A DNA stretch of 64,000 nucleotides from assembly GCA_965247375.1 (NCBI GenBank), contig CBDFHU010000072.1:121232-185231 (forward strand), written 5' to 3'. Positions 53,585-63,009 of this stretch are shown piece by piece; position 1 is the stretch's first letter; each line of letters opens with the position of its first letter. Origin of the DNA: Arsenicibacter sp965247375. GTDB lineage: Bacteria; Bacteroidota; Bacteroidia; Cytophagales; Spirosomataceae. The notes under the pieces were generated by a model. It saw only the letters and a program-made list of their open reading frames with translations. It ran no database searches and was not told the DNA's origin. The position numbers and the translations under genes are program-made.

Positions 53585-54103
53585 TTAATTTTTATCGTTG
53601 TCCAGACGGTCACCCGCCCGTTTGAATCCTTTTTTGACTTCCTGCCAGGCATCCGCTGTGGCATCCTGCGCATTTTTCATATCTGCTTTCAGTTCGTCGC
53701 GTTCCTGCTTCAGCTTGTCGAGCTCTTCGCGGGCATCCGCTTTAGCTTCACGGCCTTCACGTTTGATTTTGGCCTGTAGCTCATCAATTTTGGTGTCCAG
53801 CTTCTGCTGCTGCTCTTTCATATTGGCAACGGCCTCATCGCGTTCTTCGCGGAAATCAGCAGCTGCTTCGTCGGCTTTGGCTTCTACCTTATCACCGGCT
53901 TCTTTCATATCTTCACGGGCTTCTTGAGTAGCCTCTTTAGTATCAGCTTCAATGGCATCGCCGGTATTTTCGAGTGCATCTTCAGTCCGTGACTCTTTCT
54001 TGCTGTCTGAGCTACAAGACGGTAACATAGCCAATGAGGTAAAGACCAGACCGGCGGCCATAAAGTAACGGAGCTGTTTTGCGAAAACCTGAATAGATTT
54101 CAT
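53585..54103 (-). CDS. Charged coiled-coil lipoprotein
   Basis: A 172-residue lipoprotein with signal peptide (FMAAGLVFTSLAML) and lipobox-like LPSC, followed by a low-complexity Glu/Lys/Ala-rich region (about 35-172) that reads as a continuous coiled coil (EAREDMKEAGDKVEAKADEA; KLDTKIDELQAKIKREGREA). Such proteins are usually anchored in the outer membrane and may span part of the periplasm. The resemblance to YtxH/apolipophorin-like sequences is caused by composition and is not a family call. I start at ATG 54103, because ATG 54148 would put 15 residues before the signal. Function unknown. Confidence 0.78.
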   Translation of the reverse strand: MKSIQVFAKQLRYFMAAGLVFTSLAMLPSCSSDSKKESRTEDALENTGDAIEADTKEATQEAREDMKEAGDKVEAKADEAAADFREERDEAVANMKEQQQKLDTKIDELQAKIKREGREAKADAREELDKLKQERDELKADMKNAQDATADAWQEVKKGFKRAGDRLDNDKN

Positions 54104-54171
54104 AACGTTTGTGTAGTTTGTTTTAGTTTGACGACTATCAAAAAACAAACGTCATGCCAAAGTATACCGGG

Positions 54172-54795
54172 TTATTTCCACTTGATTGCACAGCCAATCG
54201 GCCGGGTCACCGGATTCACGATAGCTTTTCCGGCCAATAAGCTCGTTAGCGCATCTTCCAGATAACGGACCCGTACACTGTTTGCATCCTGCGGATTGTC
54301 ATCAATTGCACCCGTATATTGTAAAGTAAACTGTCCGCCCGTCTGTTTTAATACATAAACCTGTGGCGTTTTCGACACACCAAACAGTCGTGCCACTTGT
54401 TGGGTCTCATCAAAGAGATAAGGAAACGAGTAGCTGCGTTCGCGCGAGCGGGCTTTCATGTTATCAAACGAGTCATCTTCGTAAGCCCCCGGATCATTTG
54501 ATTGAATCGCAATAACCGGATAACCCTGACCGGCATATCGCTGACTGATCGACAGTAACCGGTCTTCGTAGCTTTTCGCAAACGGACAGTGGTTAGACGT
54601 AAATACGATAATTACGCCTTTCTGCGACCGGTAATCCTGCAGACCCACTTGCCGGTCATCCACGTTTTTCAACCGGAAATCGCTTACAGCATCACCGATC
54701 CCGTATGTCCGTGTGCCCTGTGCCCATGCATTAACCAAAGTCAGCACGGATAGCATTACTGCCCACATAACCTGCTGACCCCGTTTTCTTTCCAT
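54172..54795 (-). CDS. Exported thioredoxin-like redoxin (AhpC/TSA-type) with CPF motif
   Basis: A 207-residue protein with a signal peptide (MWAVMLSVLTLVNAWAQ) and a thioredoxin-like domain. The phrase VIIVFTSNHCPFAKSYEDRL shows a single active cysteine followed by Pro-Phe, as in the redoxin subgroup with the CPF motif, rather than the CxxC of true thioredoxins. A cis-Pro appears in SKTPQVYVL. The C-terminal end (TRPIGCAIKWK) has a second cysteine that could resolve the first. It is probably a periplasmic peroxide- or thiol-handling protein. It lies 68 bp upstream of the coiled-coil lipoprotein gene on the same strand. Confidence 0.85.
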   Translation of the reverse strand: MERKRGQQVMWAVMLSVLTLVNAWAQGTRTYGIGDAVSDFRLKNVDDRQVGLQDYRSQKGVIIVFTSNHCPFAKSYEDRLLSISQRYAGQGYPVIAIQSNDPGAYEDDSFDNMKARSRERSYSFPYLFDETQQVARLFGVSKTPQVYVLKQTGGQFTLQYTGAIDDNPQDANSVRVRYLEDALTSLLAGKAIVNPVTRPIGCAIKWK

Positions 54796-54930
54796 TTCAG
54801 TAGCGTATTTGTTTTATTACTTAGATAACGTTGTGGCCTGAAAGATTAATGGCCTGTCGTCAATAATACTACTCTTTATCGCCAAAAAAGAACCATTCAT
54901 CCTTTTTTTATTCCATTTTATCGTACAGCG

Positions 54931-54962
54931 TTTGTTTACTAAACACTGTTCATTTAATTTTG
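54931..54962 (+). promoter_or_regulatory. tetR promoter with overlapping operator
   Basis: TTTG at 54931-54934 and TAATTTTG at 54955-54962 match the Bacteroidota -33 TTTG and -7 TAnnTTTG boxes with a 20-bp spacing. Between them lies ACTAAACACTGTTCA (54938-54952), which matches the palindrome at 55612-55624. A repressor bound here would block RNA polymerase. Confidence 0.7.
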
Positions 54963-54981
54963 TCCCGTTAACGATTTACCC

Positions 54982-55593
54982 ATGGGAATAACGGAGCGCA
55001 AGGAACGGGAGAAAGAAGAAATGCGTAAGCGGATTCTGGACGCAGCCCAAAAGCTGTTTCTGGAAAACGGTTATGAAAAAGTGAGCATCCGCAACATTGC
55101 GGATGCTATCGAATACAGTCCGGCAACGATCTATCTGTACTTTAAGGACAAGAACGAACTGCTGTATGCCGTACATCAGAAAGGCTTTGGCTTAATGCTA
55201 CAGGACTTTGAGCCAATTGCGACCATTGCTGATCCGTTTGAACGGCTTGTCGAAATGGGCCGGCGCTATATTGAGTTTGCAGTTAAAAACCCGGAATTGT
55301 TTGATCTGATGTTCATCATGGCTGCACCGATGGAAGCCTGCCTTGATGATGAGTGGGACGAGGGCAAATCGGCTTTCAATACCCTCGTTCAGGTTGTTCG
55401 CAGCTGCATTGATGCCGGTGTATTCAGACCACAGGACCCCGAAGTGGCCGCTATGATGATCTGGAGTGCCATTCATGGATATACTGCGCTGTTTCTGCGC
55501 AAACGCATGATGATGTTTGACGAGGAGCGCCGTCAGGAACTGATGACTGAGGCCTTTAACCTCTTTTGCGAAACAATAAAAAGAGGGCTGTAA
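54982..55593 (+). CDS. TetR/AcrR family transcriptional repressor
   Basis: A 203-residue TetR-family regulator. The N-terminal helix-turn-helix (about 12-60) reads RILDAAQKLFLENGYEKVSI then NIADAIEYSPATIYLYFKDK and NELLYAVHQ, exactly the family pattern. The C-terminal ligand domain is helical (YIEFAVKNPELFDLMFIMAA). The ATG at 54982 begins MGITERKEREKEEMRKRILD. The next three genes are an RND efflux operon, and palindromic sites matching each other precede both tetR and that operon, so it probably represses its own gene and the pump. Confidence 0.93.
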   Translation: MGITERKEREKEEMRKRILDAAQKLFLENGYEKVSIRNIADAIEYSPATIYLYFKDKNELLYAVHQKGFGLMLQDFEPIATIADPFERLVEMGRRYIEFAVKNPELFDLMFIMAAPMEACLDDEWDEGKSAFNTLVQVVRSCIDAGVFRPQDPEVAAMMIWSAIHGYTALFLRKRMMMFDEERRQELMTEAFNLFCETIKRGL

Positions 55594-55611
55594 ATTTTTT
55601 TATGCTTTAAC

Positions 55612-55624
55612 TGAACACTGTTCA
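55612..55624. promoter_or_regulatory. TetR operator upstream of the efflux operon
   Basis: TGAACACTGTTCA is a perfect 13-bp palindrome (centre C), 17 bp upstream of the tolC start. The flanking ACTGAACACTGTTCACTAA matches the site in the tetR promoter on the reverse strand at about 16 of 19 positions. Assignment to the adjacent TetR is inferred. Confidence 0.7.
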
Positions 55625-55641
55625 CTAAATGACCTACGATT

Positions 55642-57037
55642 ATGTATTTATTAATCAGGCATTCGCGTAAACTAGCTTATCTGCTGACCTTAGTATCGGG
55701 GGCATTTACGGCTTTTGCGCAACCCGTGCCCGGTAAGTCACCGGCTATTTTGGAAGCCTACATTCAGGAAGGCCTTCAGAATAACCTGGCCCTCCGGCAG
55801 GAGAACCTTGAGATTAAACGGGTGACCGAGTCGCTCAACCAGGCAAAGGCTTTATTTTACCCGCGGTTCACATTTAACCCCACCTACTCACTGGCCGCCG
55901 GCGGCCGGCGCCTGCAATTTCCGGTAGGCGATATGCTGAATCCGGTCTACAAAACGCTGAATCAGCTTACCGGCGCCGAACGTTTCCCGACCAATCTTCA
56001 AAATGTGGATGAGTTACTGGCTCCCACCAACTTTCACGACACGCGTATCAATGTCCAGTATGCGATATACAATACTGACATTCAGTACAACTACCTCATT
56101 CAGAAAGATCTGCTGAGCGCGCAGGAAGCCCGGAAACGGGTAGTTATCAACGAACTGCGCTACAACATCGCCACTGCCTACTACCAGTACCTGCAAACGC
56201 TCGATGCCATCCGGATCTTCAATAACTCCCGTGCGCTGCTGCTGGAACTGACCCGTCTGAATCAGAAGCTCGTCAGCAATAATGTAGCCACTAAAGATGC
56301 CGTTACCTCGGCCGAATATGAGGTCAGCAAAATTGAGCAGCAACTGGCCAATGCCGAAAAAAACCGGACAACAGCACAGGCTTATTTCAATTTTCTGCTG
56401 AACAAGGATTTACAGGCTGCCATCAGCGTCGACAGCACGCTGCTACAGCAGACTCCGGCACAGGCGGCCGGTACAGTCAACGGATTACAGGAAACAGCCA
56501 TCACTCAGCGGCAGGAACTGATGCAGTTACAAAGCTCTATCCGGGCGGCTCAGAATGCCGTTAAACTGAATGAAGCGAATGCCCGGATTCCGTCGGTATA
56601 CATTGGGGGCTACACCGGCTTCCAGGGGTATGGCTATACCTTCCGCAACCAGGCTTATGGGATTGCGCAGCTGGGCCTGAGCTGGGATTTGTTCAAAGGC
56701 TACGAAAAAACGGTCGAAAATTCAGCAGGCAAAAATTCAGGTGGATGCTCTCCAGACCAGGTTGAGCGAAGTTCAGCAGCAGATCCGCCTGCAGGTCGTA
56801 CAGGCCAATGCTGAAATCGACGCGGCCGCAGAGAGTCTGCAGGCGACCCGCCAGGGTGTTACAGCAACCAGCCAGACCCTGAAAGTGATCGACAGCCGGT
56901 ACCGGAACGGTCAGGCGCTGCTCATCGAACTACTGAAAGCCCAGAACGATCATCTGACCGCCCGCATTCAGCAATCGCTGGCGATGTATGACCTGCTGGT
57001 GAAACGCGCTACGTTAAGCCGCATTCTGGCGGAATAG
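55642..57037 (+). pseudogene. TolC-family outer-membrane efflux protein, interrupted by a frameshift
   Basis: The frame opened at ATG 55642 encodes a signal peptide (LAYLLTLVSGAFTAFAQ) and TolC-type helices (EAYIQEGLQNNLALRQENLE, EISKIEQQLANAEKN-like coiled coils) up to LSWDLFKGYEK, then runs into a non-family tail and stops at 56814. The family sequence continues in another frame (KRSKIQQAKIQVDALQTRLS up to LVKRATLSRILAE, stop at 57037). The switch fits a single extra A in the A6 run at 56705-56710: with five A the frame reads YEKRSKIQQAK. The restored protein would be about 464 residues, the usual TolC length. It could be a true mutation, a sequencing or assembly indel, or slippage. It is the first gene of the efflux operon. 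Confidence 0.8.
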
Positions 57038-57132
57038 CTCTCTTGCTTCGAACAGTACAAACGCTAATGAACCAAATCAGGCTTTAAAAGCAACCGCTTT
57101 CTAGTCATTTCACTCTCATTTGCCATCATCGT

Positions 57133-58185
57133 ATGAAAACTACGCATTACCTGGCAGCCGTATTACCGGCAGTTTTCCTCTGGGCCTGCAACACCAAAGC
57201 AGACGAAAAGCCCACCTCATCAGCCACCGAAGAAACGGTTATTCCGGTGCGCCTTACCAAAACAGAACTGGTTGTCCGGTCAGAACCGGTCGTTGCGTCC
57301 GGTCTTGTCTCATCGGACGAAGAAGCACGGTTATCCTTCAAAATCGGCGGTATTATCAATAAACTGTATGTAGACGAAGGGCAGTTTGTCCGCAAGGGTC
57401 AGTTACTGGCTACGCTCGACCTGACCGAAATCAACGCGCAGGTAACCCAGGCGCAGCTCGGCGTCGAAAAATCGGAGCGTGACCTGAACCGCGTCAAGGC
57501 GATGTATGCCGATACGGCGGCCACCCTCGAGCAGATGCAGAACGCTACAACCGGTAGCAACGTTGCCCGCCAGAATCTGACTATTGCCCAATTCAACCGC
57601 AACTTTGCCCAGATCCGGTCAACAATCGACGGTACTGTCATCCGCAAACTGATGAATGAAGGCGAACTGGCTGGTGCCGGTTCACCGGTACTGATGATCT
57701 CAGGCAACCGCCAGAGCGACTGGGTTGTCCGTGTCGGGGTATCGGATAAAGACTGGGCGCGGCTTAAAATCGGTAACCGCGCGACGATTTCGCTGGATGC
57801 CTATCCAAACCAGACGTTTAGCGGTACCGTTCAGGAACTGGCTCAGGCTGCCGACCCGATGAATAAGCTGTATGAGGTAGAAGTCCGCATTCAGCCGGCT
57901 GGTGTAAAACTGGCCCCCGGCCTGTTTGCCAAGGTTACGCTTCAGCCCGGCCAGAGCCGCAGCTACAGCGTAGTACCGGTCGAAGCCATTGTGGAAGGCA
58001 ACGGCAAGGCCGGGTTTGTGTATACCCTCACAACTGACCGGAAACATGTACAGAAAGTACCGGTCCAGATTGGCTTTATCGACGGCGCTAACGTCCTGCT
58101 GACAAACGGGCTGTCTGCCAACAGCGAAGTGGTAACGGCAGGCTCTGCCTACCTCACCGAAAACTCAACGATCCAGGTTAAATAA
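57133..58185 (+). CDS. RND efflux periplasmic adaptor (membrane fusion protein)
   Basis: A 350-residue lipoprotein-type adaptor. The N-terminus (MKTTHYLAAVLPAVFLWACN) is a signal with a lipobox-like LWAC. The biotinyl-lipoyl-like domain is seen in LSFKIGGIINKLYVDEGQFV and RKGQLLATLDLTEINAQV (about 57-100), a helical hairpin follows (VTQAQLGVEKSERDLNRVKA), then the second lipoyl half (IRSTIDGTVIRKLMNEGELA) and beta-barrel and membrane-proximal domains. It links the inner-membrane pump encoded next to the TolC-type channel encoded before it. Its start is 95 bp after the tolC stop. Confidence 0.93.
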   Translation: MKTTHYLAAVLPAVFLWACNTKADEKPTSSATEETVIPVRLTKTELVVRSEPVVASGLVSSDEEARLSFKIGGIINKLYVDEGQFVRKGQLLATLDLTEINAQVTQAQLGVEKSERDLNRVKAMYADTAATLEQMQNATTGSNVARQNLTIAQFNRNFAQIRSTIDGTVIRKLMNEGELAGAGSPVLMISGNRQSDWVVRVGVSDKDWARLKIGNRATISLDAYPNQTFSGTVQELAQAADPMNKLYEVEVRIQPAGVKLAPGLFAKVTLQPGQSRSYSVVPVEAIVEGNGKAGFVYTLTTDRKHVQKVPVQIGFIDGANVLLTNGLSANSEVVTAGSAYLTENSTIQVK

Positions 58186-58186
58186 T

Positions 58187-58283
58187 CTCCGTGACACTCT
58201 GTGCCAAACTCTGCGAACCTCCGTGGTTGGTTCTTATTTTGAACCACAGAGGACACAAAGTATCGCACAGAGTTTCACAGAGT
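58187..58283. repeat. CACAGAG-type long imperfect inverted repeat
   Basis: The gap between the adaptor stop and the pump start is a long imperfect palindrome. Left arm 58187-58228 (ending ACCTCCGTGGTT) and right arm 58252-58282 (starting AACCACAGAGGACACAAAG) pair over about 40 nt with several mismatches, around a T-rich loop. CACAGAG occurs repeatedly within it. An in-frame upstream start (58223) for the pump lies inside this repeat and was rejected. Confidence 0.7.
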
Positions 58284-58297
58284 CAAAACGATATACG

Positions 58298-61200
58298 ATG
58301 AACTTGTCTGAATTTTCCGTCAAAAACTGGCAGTTTATGCTGGTGCTGTTTGTGGCCGTGCTGGCCCTTGGCATCAATTCGCTGCTGAATATGCCACGGG
58401 GCGAAGACCCTGAATTTGTGGCCCCGAGCTTCGCCGTTGCCGTGATCTATCCGGGCACGGATGCTACAGATATGGAAAAGCTGGTTGTTGATCCCGGTGA
58501 GGCCCGTTTCAACGCTCTCGACGACATGAACCACGTCATCACTAACGTCGATGATGGGCTGGCCGTGTTCCGGATCGAATACGACTACGGCGTTAATCCC
58601 GACGAGAAATACCAGGAAATCGTGCGGGAAGTCAACGCCCTCAAAGGGGAATTGCCTGCTGATATTTTCCGGATCGACATCAAAAAGTTCTCGCCCACCG
58701 ATGTGAACATTGTGCAGGTGGCACTGCTATCCGAAGTAGCATCATCTAAAGAACTAGGCGAGTACGGCGATGATCTGAAAAAGCGCTTTGAGAAGATCAA
58801 AAGCCTGAAAAATGCCGAAGACTGGGGCTATCCGGCCAGCGTGGTCAGAGTATCGCTGAACATCGAAAAAATGGCACAGAACGGCGTGGCCGTTAACCGC
58901 GTGCTGGGAGCGCTACAGGCCGAAAACCTGAACATTCCGGGCGGTAGTCTTCAGGCAGGTACCCGCAAATTCAACGTCAAAACCTCCGGCGATTACCAGT
59001 CGCTGGATGAAATCCGGAATACAATTGTTGCGACCAACGGCCAGAAAATCATCTACCTGCGTGATGTAGCCGATGTTGATTTTAACTACGAAGAAGAAAC
59101 GCACATTACCCGCCTCAACGGTCACCGCGCGGTACTGGTAACGGCCGGTCAGAAAATGGGCGAAAACATTGCCAAAGTCGGCGAGATGGTCAATCCCGTT
59201 ATCGACGACTTTGCGAAAACACTGCCGGCCCACATTACGCTGGTCAAAAACTTCGACCAGTCGGCCAGTGTCAACAAACGGCTGAGCCGCTTTGCCAAAG
59301 ATTTCGGTATTGCGATCCTGCTTGTGTCGCTGACGCTTTTACCGCTCGGCTTCCGCGCGGCAATAGTGGTAATGATTTCCATCCCGCTCTCGCTGGCGAT
59401 CGGGCTGGCCGGACTTGATTTTCTGGGTTTCAGCATCAATCAGCTTAGTATTGTCGGCCTGATTGTCGCCCTTGGCATTCTGGTCGACGACTCGATTGTA
59501 GTGGTCGAAAACATTGAGCGCTACCTGCGTGAAGGCTTTTCAAAGCGCGAAGCGGCTATCCGAGCTACAAAACAGATTACGCTGGCCGTTATTGGCTGTA
59601 CGGTTACCCTGATTCTGGCCTTTTTACCGCTCATGTTCCTGCCCGAGGCTTCCGGCGACTTTATCCGGTCGCTGCCGACAGCGGTAGTAACCACCATTCT
59701 GGCCTCACTACTGGTCTCACTGACGATTGTACCGTTCTTATCGAGCCGCATCCTGAAAGAGTCGCACAATCCTGACGGAAACATTTTCCTGCGGGCCCTG
59801 AAGAAACTAATCAGCGGTTCGTACAGCCGGTTACTGCACTGGGGATTACGGCACCCTGCCATTACCCTGCTCGTAGCCGGAGCCATCTTTGCCGGTGCCT
59901 TGTCCATGTTCAAAACCGTCGGGTTTGCCTTGTTTCCGGCCTCGGAAAAGCCGCAGTTCCTGATTAACATTGAAACACCGGAAGGCACCAGCCTGACCGA
60001 GACCGACCGCGTTGCCCGCTACGTGGAGGGGAAACTGAAACAGAACACAAGCGTTAAGTATGTGACCACCAACGTTGGTAAAGGCCAGCCACGGATTTAC
60101 TACAACGTCATTCAGCGTAATGAATCGACTAATTATGCCCAGTTCTTTGTGCAGTTGCAGGACATGGAGCCGGCCGAAAAGCGGAAACTGATTGATGAGC
60201 TACGGGAAGCGTTTGCCCACTATCCGAATGCAAAAATTGAGGTTAAGGATTTTGAACAGGGACCTGATCAGGAAGCACCGGTAGCTGTCCGGGTTTTCGG
60301 CGAAAACCTTGATTCTCTGAAGGTCATGGCCAGCCGCGTCGAAACCGAGTTTAAGAAAACGCCGGGACTGATTTATGTCAACAACCCGCTGGCTAATCAG
60401 AAAACCGACCTGCGGGTCCGCATTAACAAGGAAAAAGCGGGTTTGCTGGGCATTTCGATTGCCGATGTTAACCGGACTATCCGTCTGGCGATTGCCGGTC
60501 TGAATGTTGGTACGTTCAAGGAGCCTAACGGCGATGATTACACTATCAACGTGACCATGCCTAAAGGAAAAATCACCGACCAGAGTGTCCTCAATAATCT
60601 CTACGTAAACACGATGACAGGCAGCGCGGTACCGCTGCGTCAGATTGCCGATCTCGAATTTGAAAGTGGCACCAACCAGATCCGCCACTACGACAAAGAC
60701 CGCTACGTGACGATCACAGGCTTTGTCAAAACGGGTTATCTGGTAGATGATGTCTTTAACGATGTGCTTCGGAAGCTGAGTACGCTGAAGTTCCCGAAAG
60801 GCTTCAGCTACAAGGCAGCCGGTGAGTTGGAAAGCCGCGAAAAATCGTTCGGCGGACTGGGTACCATCATCCTCATTACCGTTTTCGGGTTCATTGCCGT
60901 GCTGGTACTGGAATTCGGTACCTTCAAAAGTACGCTTATTGTGCTTTCTGTGATTCCGCTGGGCATTATCGGTGCTGTTCTGGCGCTGTACTTTACCGGA
61001 AATCCGTTCTCATTCGTGGCCGTTATCGGTCTGATTGCCCTGATCGGCATTGAGGTCAAGAACTCTATTCTGCTCGTCGACTTCACCAATCAGCTGCGCG
61101 AAGAAGGCATGTCGCTGCTGGATGCGATTCAGGAGGCAGGCGAAATCCGTTTTGTACCGATTGTGCTAACCTCGCTGACGGCAATCGGCGGGCTGATTCC

Positions 61201-61378
61201 GCTGGCGGTCGAAGGCAACCCGCTGTATTCGCCGCTGGCCTGGGTTCTGATCGGCGGGTTGATCTCATCTACCCTATTGTCGCGGATCGTGACGCCGGTA
61301 TTGTACAAGATTCTGCCGCCAGGCATAACGGTAAAAAAAGCCCCCCAAATCGAAACAGAACAGCCGGAAATGGCCTGA
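58298..61378 (+). CDS. RND family efflux pump permease (HAE1/AcrB-like)
   Basis: A 1026-residue inner-membrane transporter of the resistance-nodulation-division family. It has the first helix at about 13-32 (WQFMLVLFVAVLALGINSLL), a large periplasmic loop, then helices 2-6 around 343-500 with the proton-relay motif GLIVALGILVDDSIVVVENI (Asp-Asp), the second periplasmic loop and the last helices (about 850-1000, GTIILITVFGFIAVLVLEFG; GIEVKNSILLVDFTNQLREE). The start at ATG 58298 (MNLSEFSVKNWQFML) puts the first helix at the N-terminus. It forms a tripartite pump with the adaptor and TolC-type protein. Substrates unknown; TetR regulation suggests an inducible drug or toxin pump. Confidence 0.95.
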   Translation: MNLSEFSVKNWQFMLVLFVAVLALGINSLLNMPRGEDPEFVAPSFAVAVIYPGTDATDMEKLVVDPGEARFNALDDMNHVITNVDDGLAVFRIEYDYGVNPDEKYQEIVREVNALKGELPADIFRIDIKKFSPTDVNIVQVALLSEVASSKELGEYGDDLKKRFEKIKSLKNAEDWGYPASVVRVSLNIEKMAQNGVAVNRVLGALQAENLNIPGGSLQAGTRKFNVKTSGDYQSLDEIRNTIVATNGQKIIYLRDVADVDFNYEEETHITRLNGHRAVLVTAGQKMGENIAKVGEMVNPVIDDFAKTLPAHITLVKNFDQSASVNKRLSRFAKDFGIAILLVSLTLLPLGFRAAIVVMISIPLSLAIGLAGLDFLGFSINQLSIVGLIVALGILVDDSIVVVENIERYLREGFSKREAAIRATKQITLAVIGCTVTLILAFLPLMFLPEASGDFIRSLPTAVVTTILASLLVSLTIVPFLSSRILKESHNPDGNIFLRALKKLISGSYSRLLHWGLRHPAITLLVAGAIFAGALSMFKTVGFALFPASEKPQFLINIETPEGTSLTETDRVARYVEGKLKQNTSVKYVTTNVGKGQPRIYYNVIQRNESTNYAQFFVQLQDMEPAEKRKLIDELREAFAHYPNAKIEVKDFEQGPDQEAPVAVRVFGENLDSLKVMASRVETEFKKTPGLIYVNNPLANQKTDLRVRINKEKAGLLGISIADVNRTIRLAIAGLNVGTFKEPNGDDYTINVTMPKGKITDQSVLNNLYVNTMTGSAVPLRQIADLEFESGTNQIRHYDKDRYVTITGFVKTGYLVDDVFNDVLRKLSTLKFPKGFSYKAAGELESREKSFGGLGTIILITVFGFIAVLVLEFGTFKSTLIVLSVIPLGIIGAVLALYFTGNPFSFVAVIGLIALIGIEVKNSILLVDFTNQLREEGMSLLDAIQEAGEIRFVPIVLTSLTAIGGLIPLAVEGNPLYSPLAWVLIGGLISSTLLSRIVTPVLYKILPPGITVKKAPQIETEQPEMA

Positions 61379-61385
61379 ACTACAC

Positions 61386-61422
61386 AAAAAACGCCGCTGG
61401 TATATACTCAGCGGCGTTTTTT
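61386..61422. terminator. Terminator after the RND pump gene
   Basis: AAAAAACGCCGCTG (61386-61399) and CAGCGGCGTTTTTT (61409-61422) form a perfect 14-bp stem with a 9-nt loop, serving both the pump gene and the convergent M48 gene. Confidence 0.9.
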
Positions 61423-61439
61423 TATAACACAAGTCAGGT

Positions 61440-62894
61440 TTAACGGCTGATCACTTTAACCAGCATCCCGCGTTGTACCGGGTCATCAGCTTTCATGCTG
61501 TTCAGGGTTCCTAACTCCTCTAAACGCGCAGCGGGCATGCCTAAGGCGGTCATAATCTCTCTGAACGTGCCGGCGCGCGGAGCCGGTTTAACCCGTATGC
61601 GTTCAGGCTGGCGGTTGCTTTTCTCCGGATCGGTTAATGCCTTAAAGCCACCGGCAACCTGCCGGAAAGCATCATAGCGACTGCTGAAGTTAGCGGCCTG
61701 CGCGAGCCCGTGCAGCGCATAAACGGCGTTGTTGTATTGAATCAGCCACGTGCCGATCTGGAGGCGCGTTTTAGGGTCCTGCTGTTGTCCGGTCTGCTGC
61801 TGCGCCTGTTGTTGCGAGATAAGTACCAACGCCGGATTACCGTTGATGGTTGTGCGCGTATTTTCCTGTACCGTCAGTCCAAGTTCTTTAACCATGTTCT
61901 GCGAGGCCTCTTCCAGCGATTTGCCATTAGCCAGCATCAGAATCATCGCCGACTGCCCGTCTTTGGGCCCCATCTGGAACTGAGCAGGCGAATTCTGGTG
62001 TGACCAGCCAGCCGGTACCGGAAACTGAAAACGCAGCTCAGGGTGATAAAACTGATTGTTTTCGACAAAGCCCTGCTTCGGATCTTCGCCAAACACAATG
62101 CCGTCGATCATGCGGAGATAACTGTCGCGGTTTGCCTGATAACTGCCCGGATTTTTGCGCTGGTAATCGGTTGCCAGCTCATTCACGCGCGTAAAGCGGT
62201 TACCCGGATCGGGGTGCGTCGACTGAAACTGCGGAATGGCCTGTCCTGAGTTATCCTGAATCCGTTTGATAGTCCCGAAAAAGTTAGCCATCTGGTGCGC
62301 GTCATAGCCGATCTTGCTTGAATATTCAACGCCTATGCCGTCGGACTCCGTTTCGTGAGAACGGCTATACCCCAGCAAAGCCAGTTGCAGTCCCTGAGCA
62401 GCTGCTTCGGTCAACTGTCCTGTTTTATCGAGCAACACCGAACCCAGAATCAGACCGGCCGTGCTGAACAGCTGGGTACTCTGCTGCCGCGCCGAATGCC
62501 GGGCCGTAATATGCCCGATTTCGTGCCCTAATACCCCTGCAAATTCGGCTTCATTGTTGAAATGCGCCATGATGCCGCGCGTGAAGTAAACATAGCCGCC
62601 GGGCACCGCAAAGGCATTAACAACCGGCGAATCCACAATATAGAACTGGTAAGGCAGATCGGGACGGTGCGAAATCTGCGCCATCGCTTTGCCTTTCTGG
62701 TTAATAAATTCCTGTAGCTTTTTATCATCATACAAGCCCATCGTTGATACGACGGACGGATGCGACTGCTGCCCCAAAGCAATTTCCTGTTCTTTCGACA
62801 TAAGAACGACCTCCCGCTTTCCGGTAACCGGATTCCGGGAACAGGCCGTCAGACCAATCAGGGTGATGAATAGAAGTGAACGTATTGATGCCAT
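61440..62894 (-). CDS. M48 family metalloprotease, lipoprotein
   Basis: A 484-residue lipoprotein with signal peptide (MASIRSLLFITLIGLTAC) and lipobox-type LTAC at Cys18. The M48 domain (about 65-260) has the zinc motif H124-E125-IG-H128 in GVLGHEIGHITARHSARQ, and the third ligand is expected in RSHETESDGIGVEYS, where the E is preserved. It resembles BepA/LoiP-type periplasmic peptidases that act on outer-membrane proteins. The C-terminal 200 residues carry a second region (PELRFQFPVPAGWSHQNSPA) and a short LysM-like end (TFREIMTALGMPAARLEEL, VKVISR). The pump gene is convergent. Probable role: envelope quality control. Confidence 0.92.
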   Translation of the reverse strand: MASIRSLLFITLIGLTACSRNPVTGKREVVLMSKEQEIALGQQSHPSVVSTMGLYDDKKLQEFINQKGKAMAQISHRPDLPYQFYIVDSPVVNAFAVPGGYVYFTRGIMAHFNNEAEFAGVLGHEIGHITARHSARQQSTQLFSTAGLILGSVLLDKTGQLTEAAAQGLQLALLGYSRSHETESDGIGVEYSSKIGYDAHQMANFFGTIKRIQDNSGQAIPQFQSTHPDPGNRFTRVNELATDYQRKNPGSYQANRDSYLRMIDGIVFGEDPKQGFVENNQFYHPELRFQFPVPAGWSHQNSPAQFQMGPKDGQSAMILMLANGKSLEEASQNMVKELGLTVQENTRTTINGNPALVLISQQQAQQQTGQQQDPKTRLQIGTWLIQYNNAVYALHGLAQAANFSSRYDAFRQVAGGFKALTDPEKSNRQPERIRVKPAPRAGTFREIMTALGMPAARLEELGTLNSMKADDPVQRGMLVKVISR

Positions 62895-63009
62895 CTCTCA
62901 GTAATGTGTATAGTTTGTAGTGGGGTATAACTGCACAAAAGTATGCCTGGTTTTAATCTGTGATTATAGCAGCCGCGCTATTCCCGGATACCGATCAAAA
63001 ACGGCCGGA

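Noticed and set aside
58223..58297. Upstream start for the RND pump
   Set aside because: The extra 25 residues would be coded by the CACAGAG intergenic palindrome, and the family start MNLSEFSVKNW lies at 58298.
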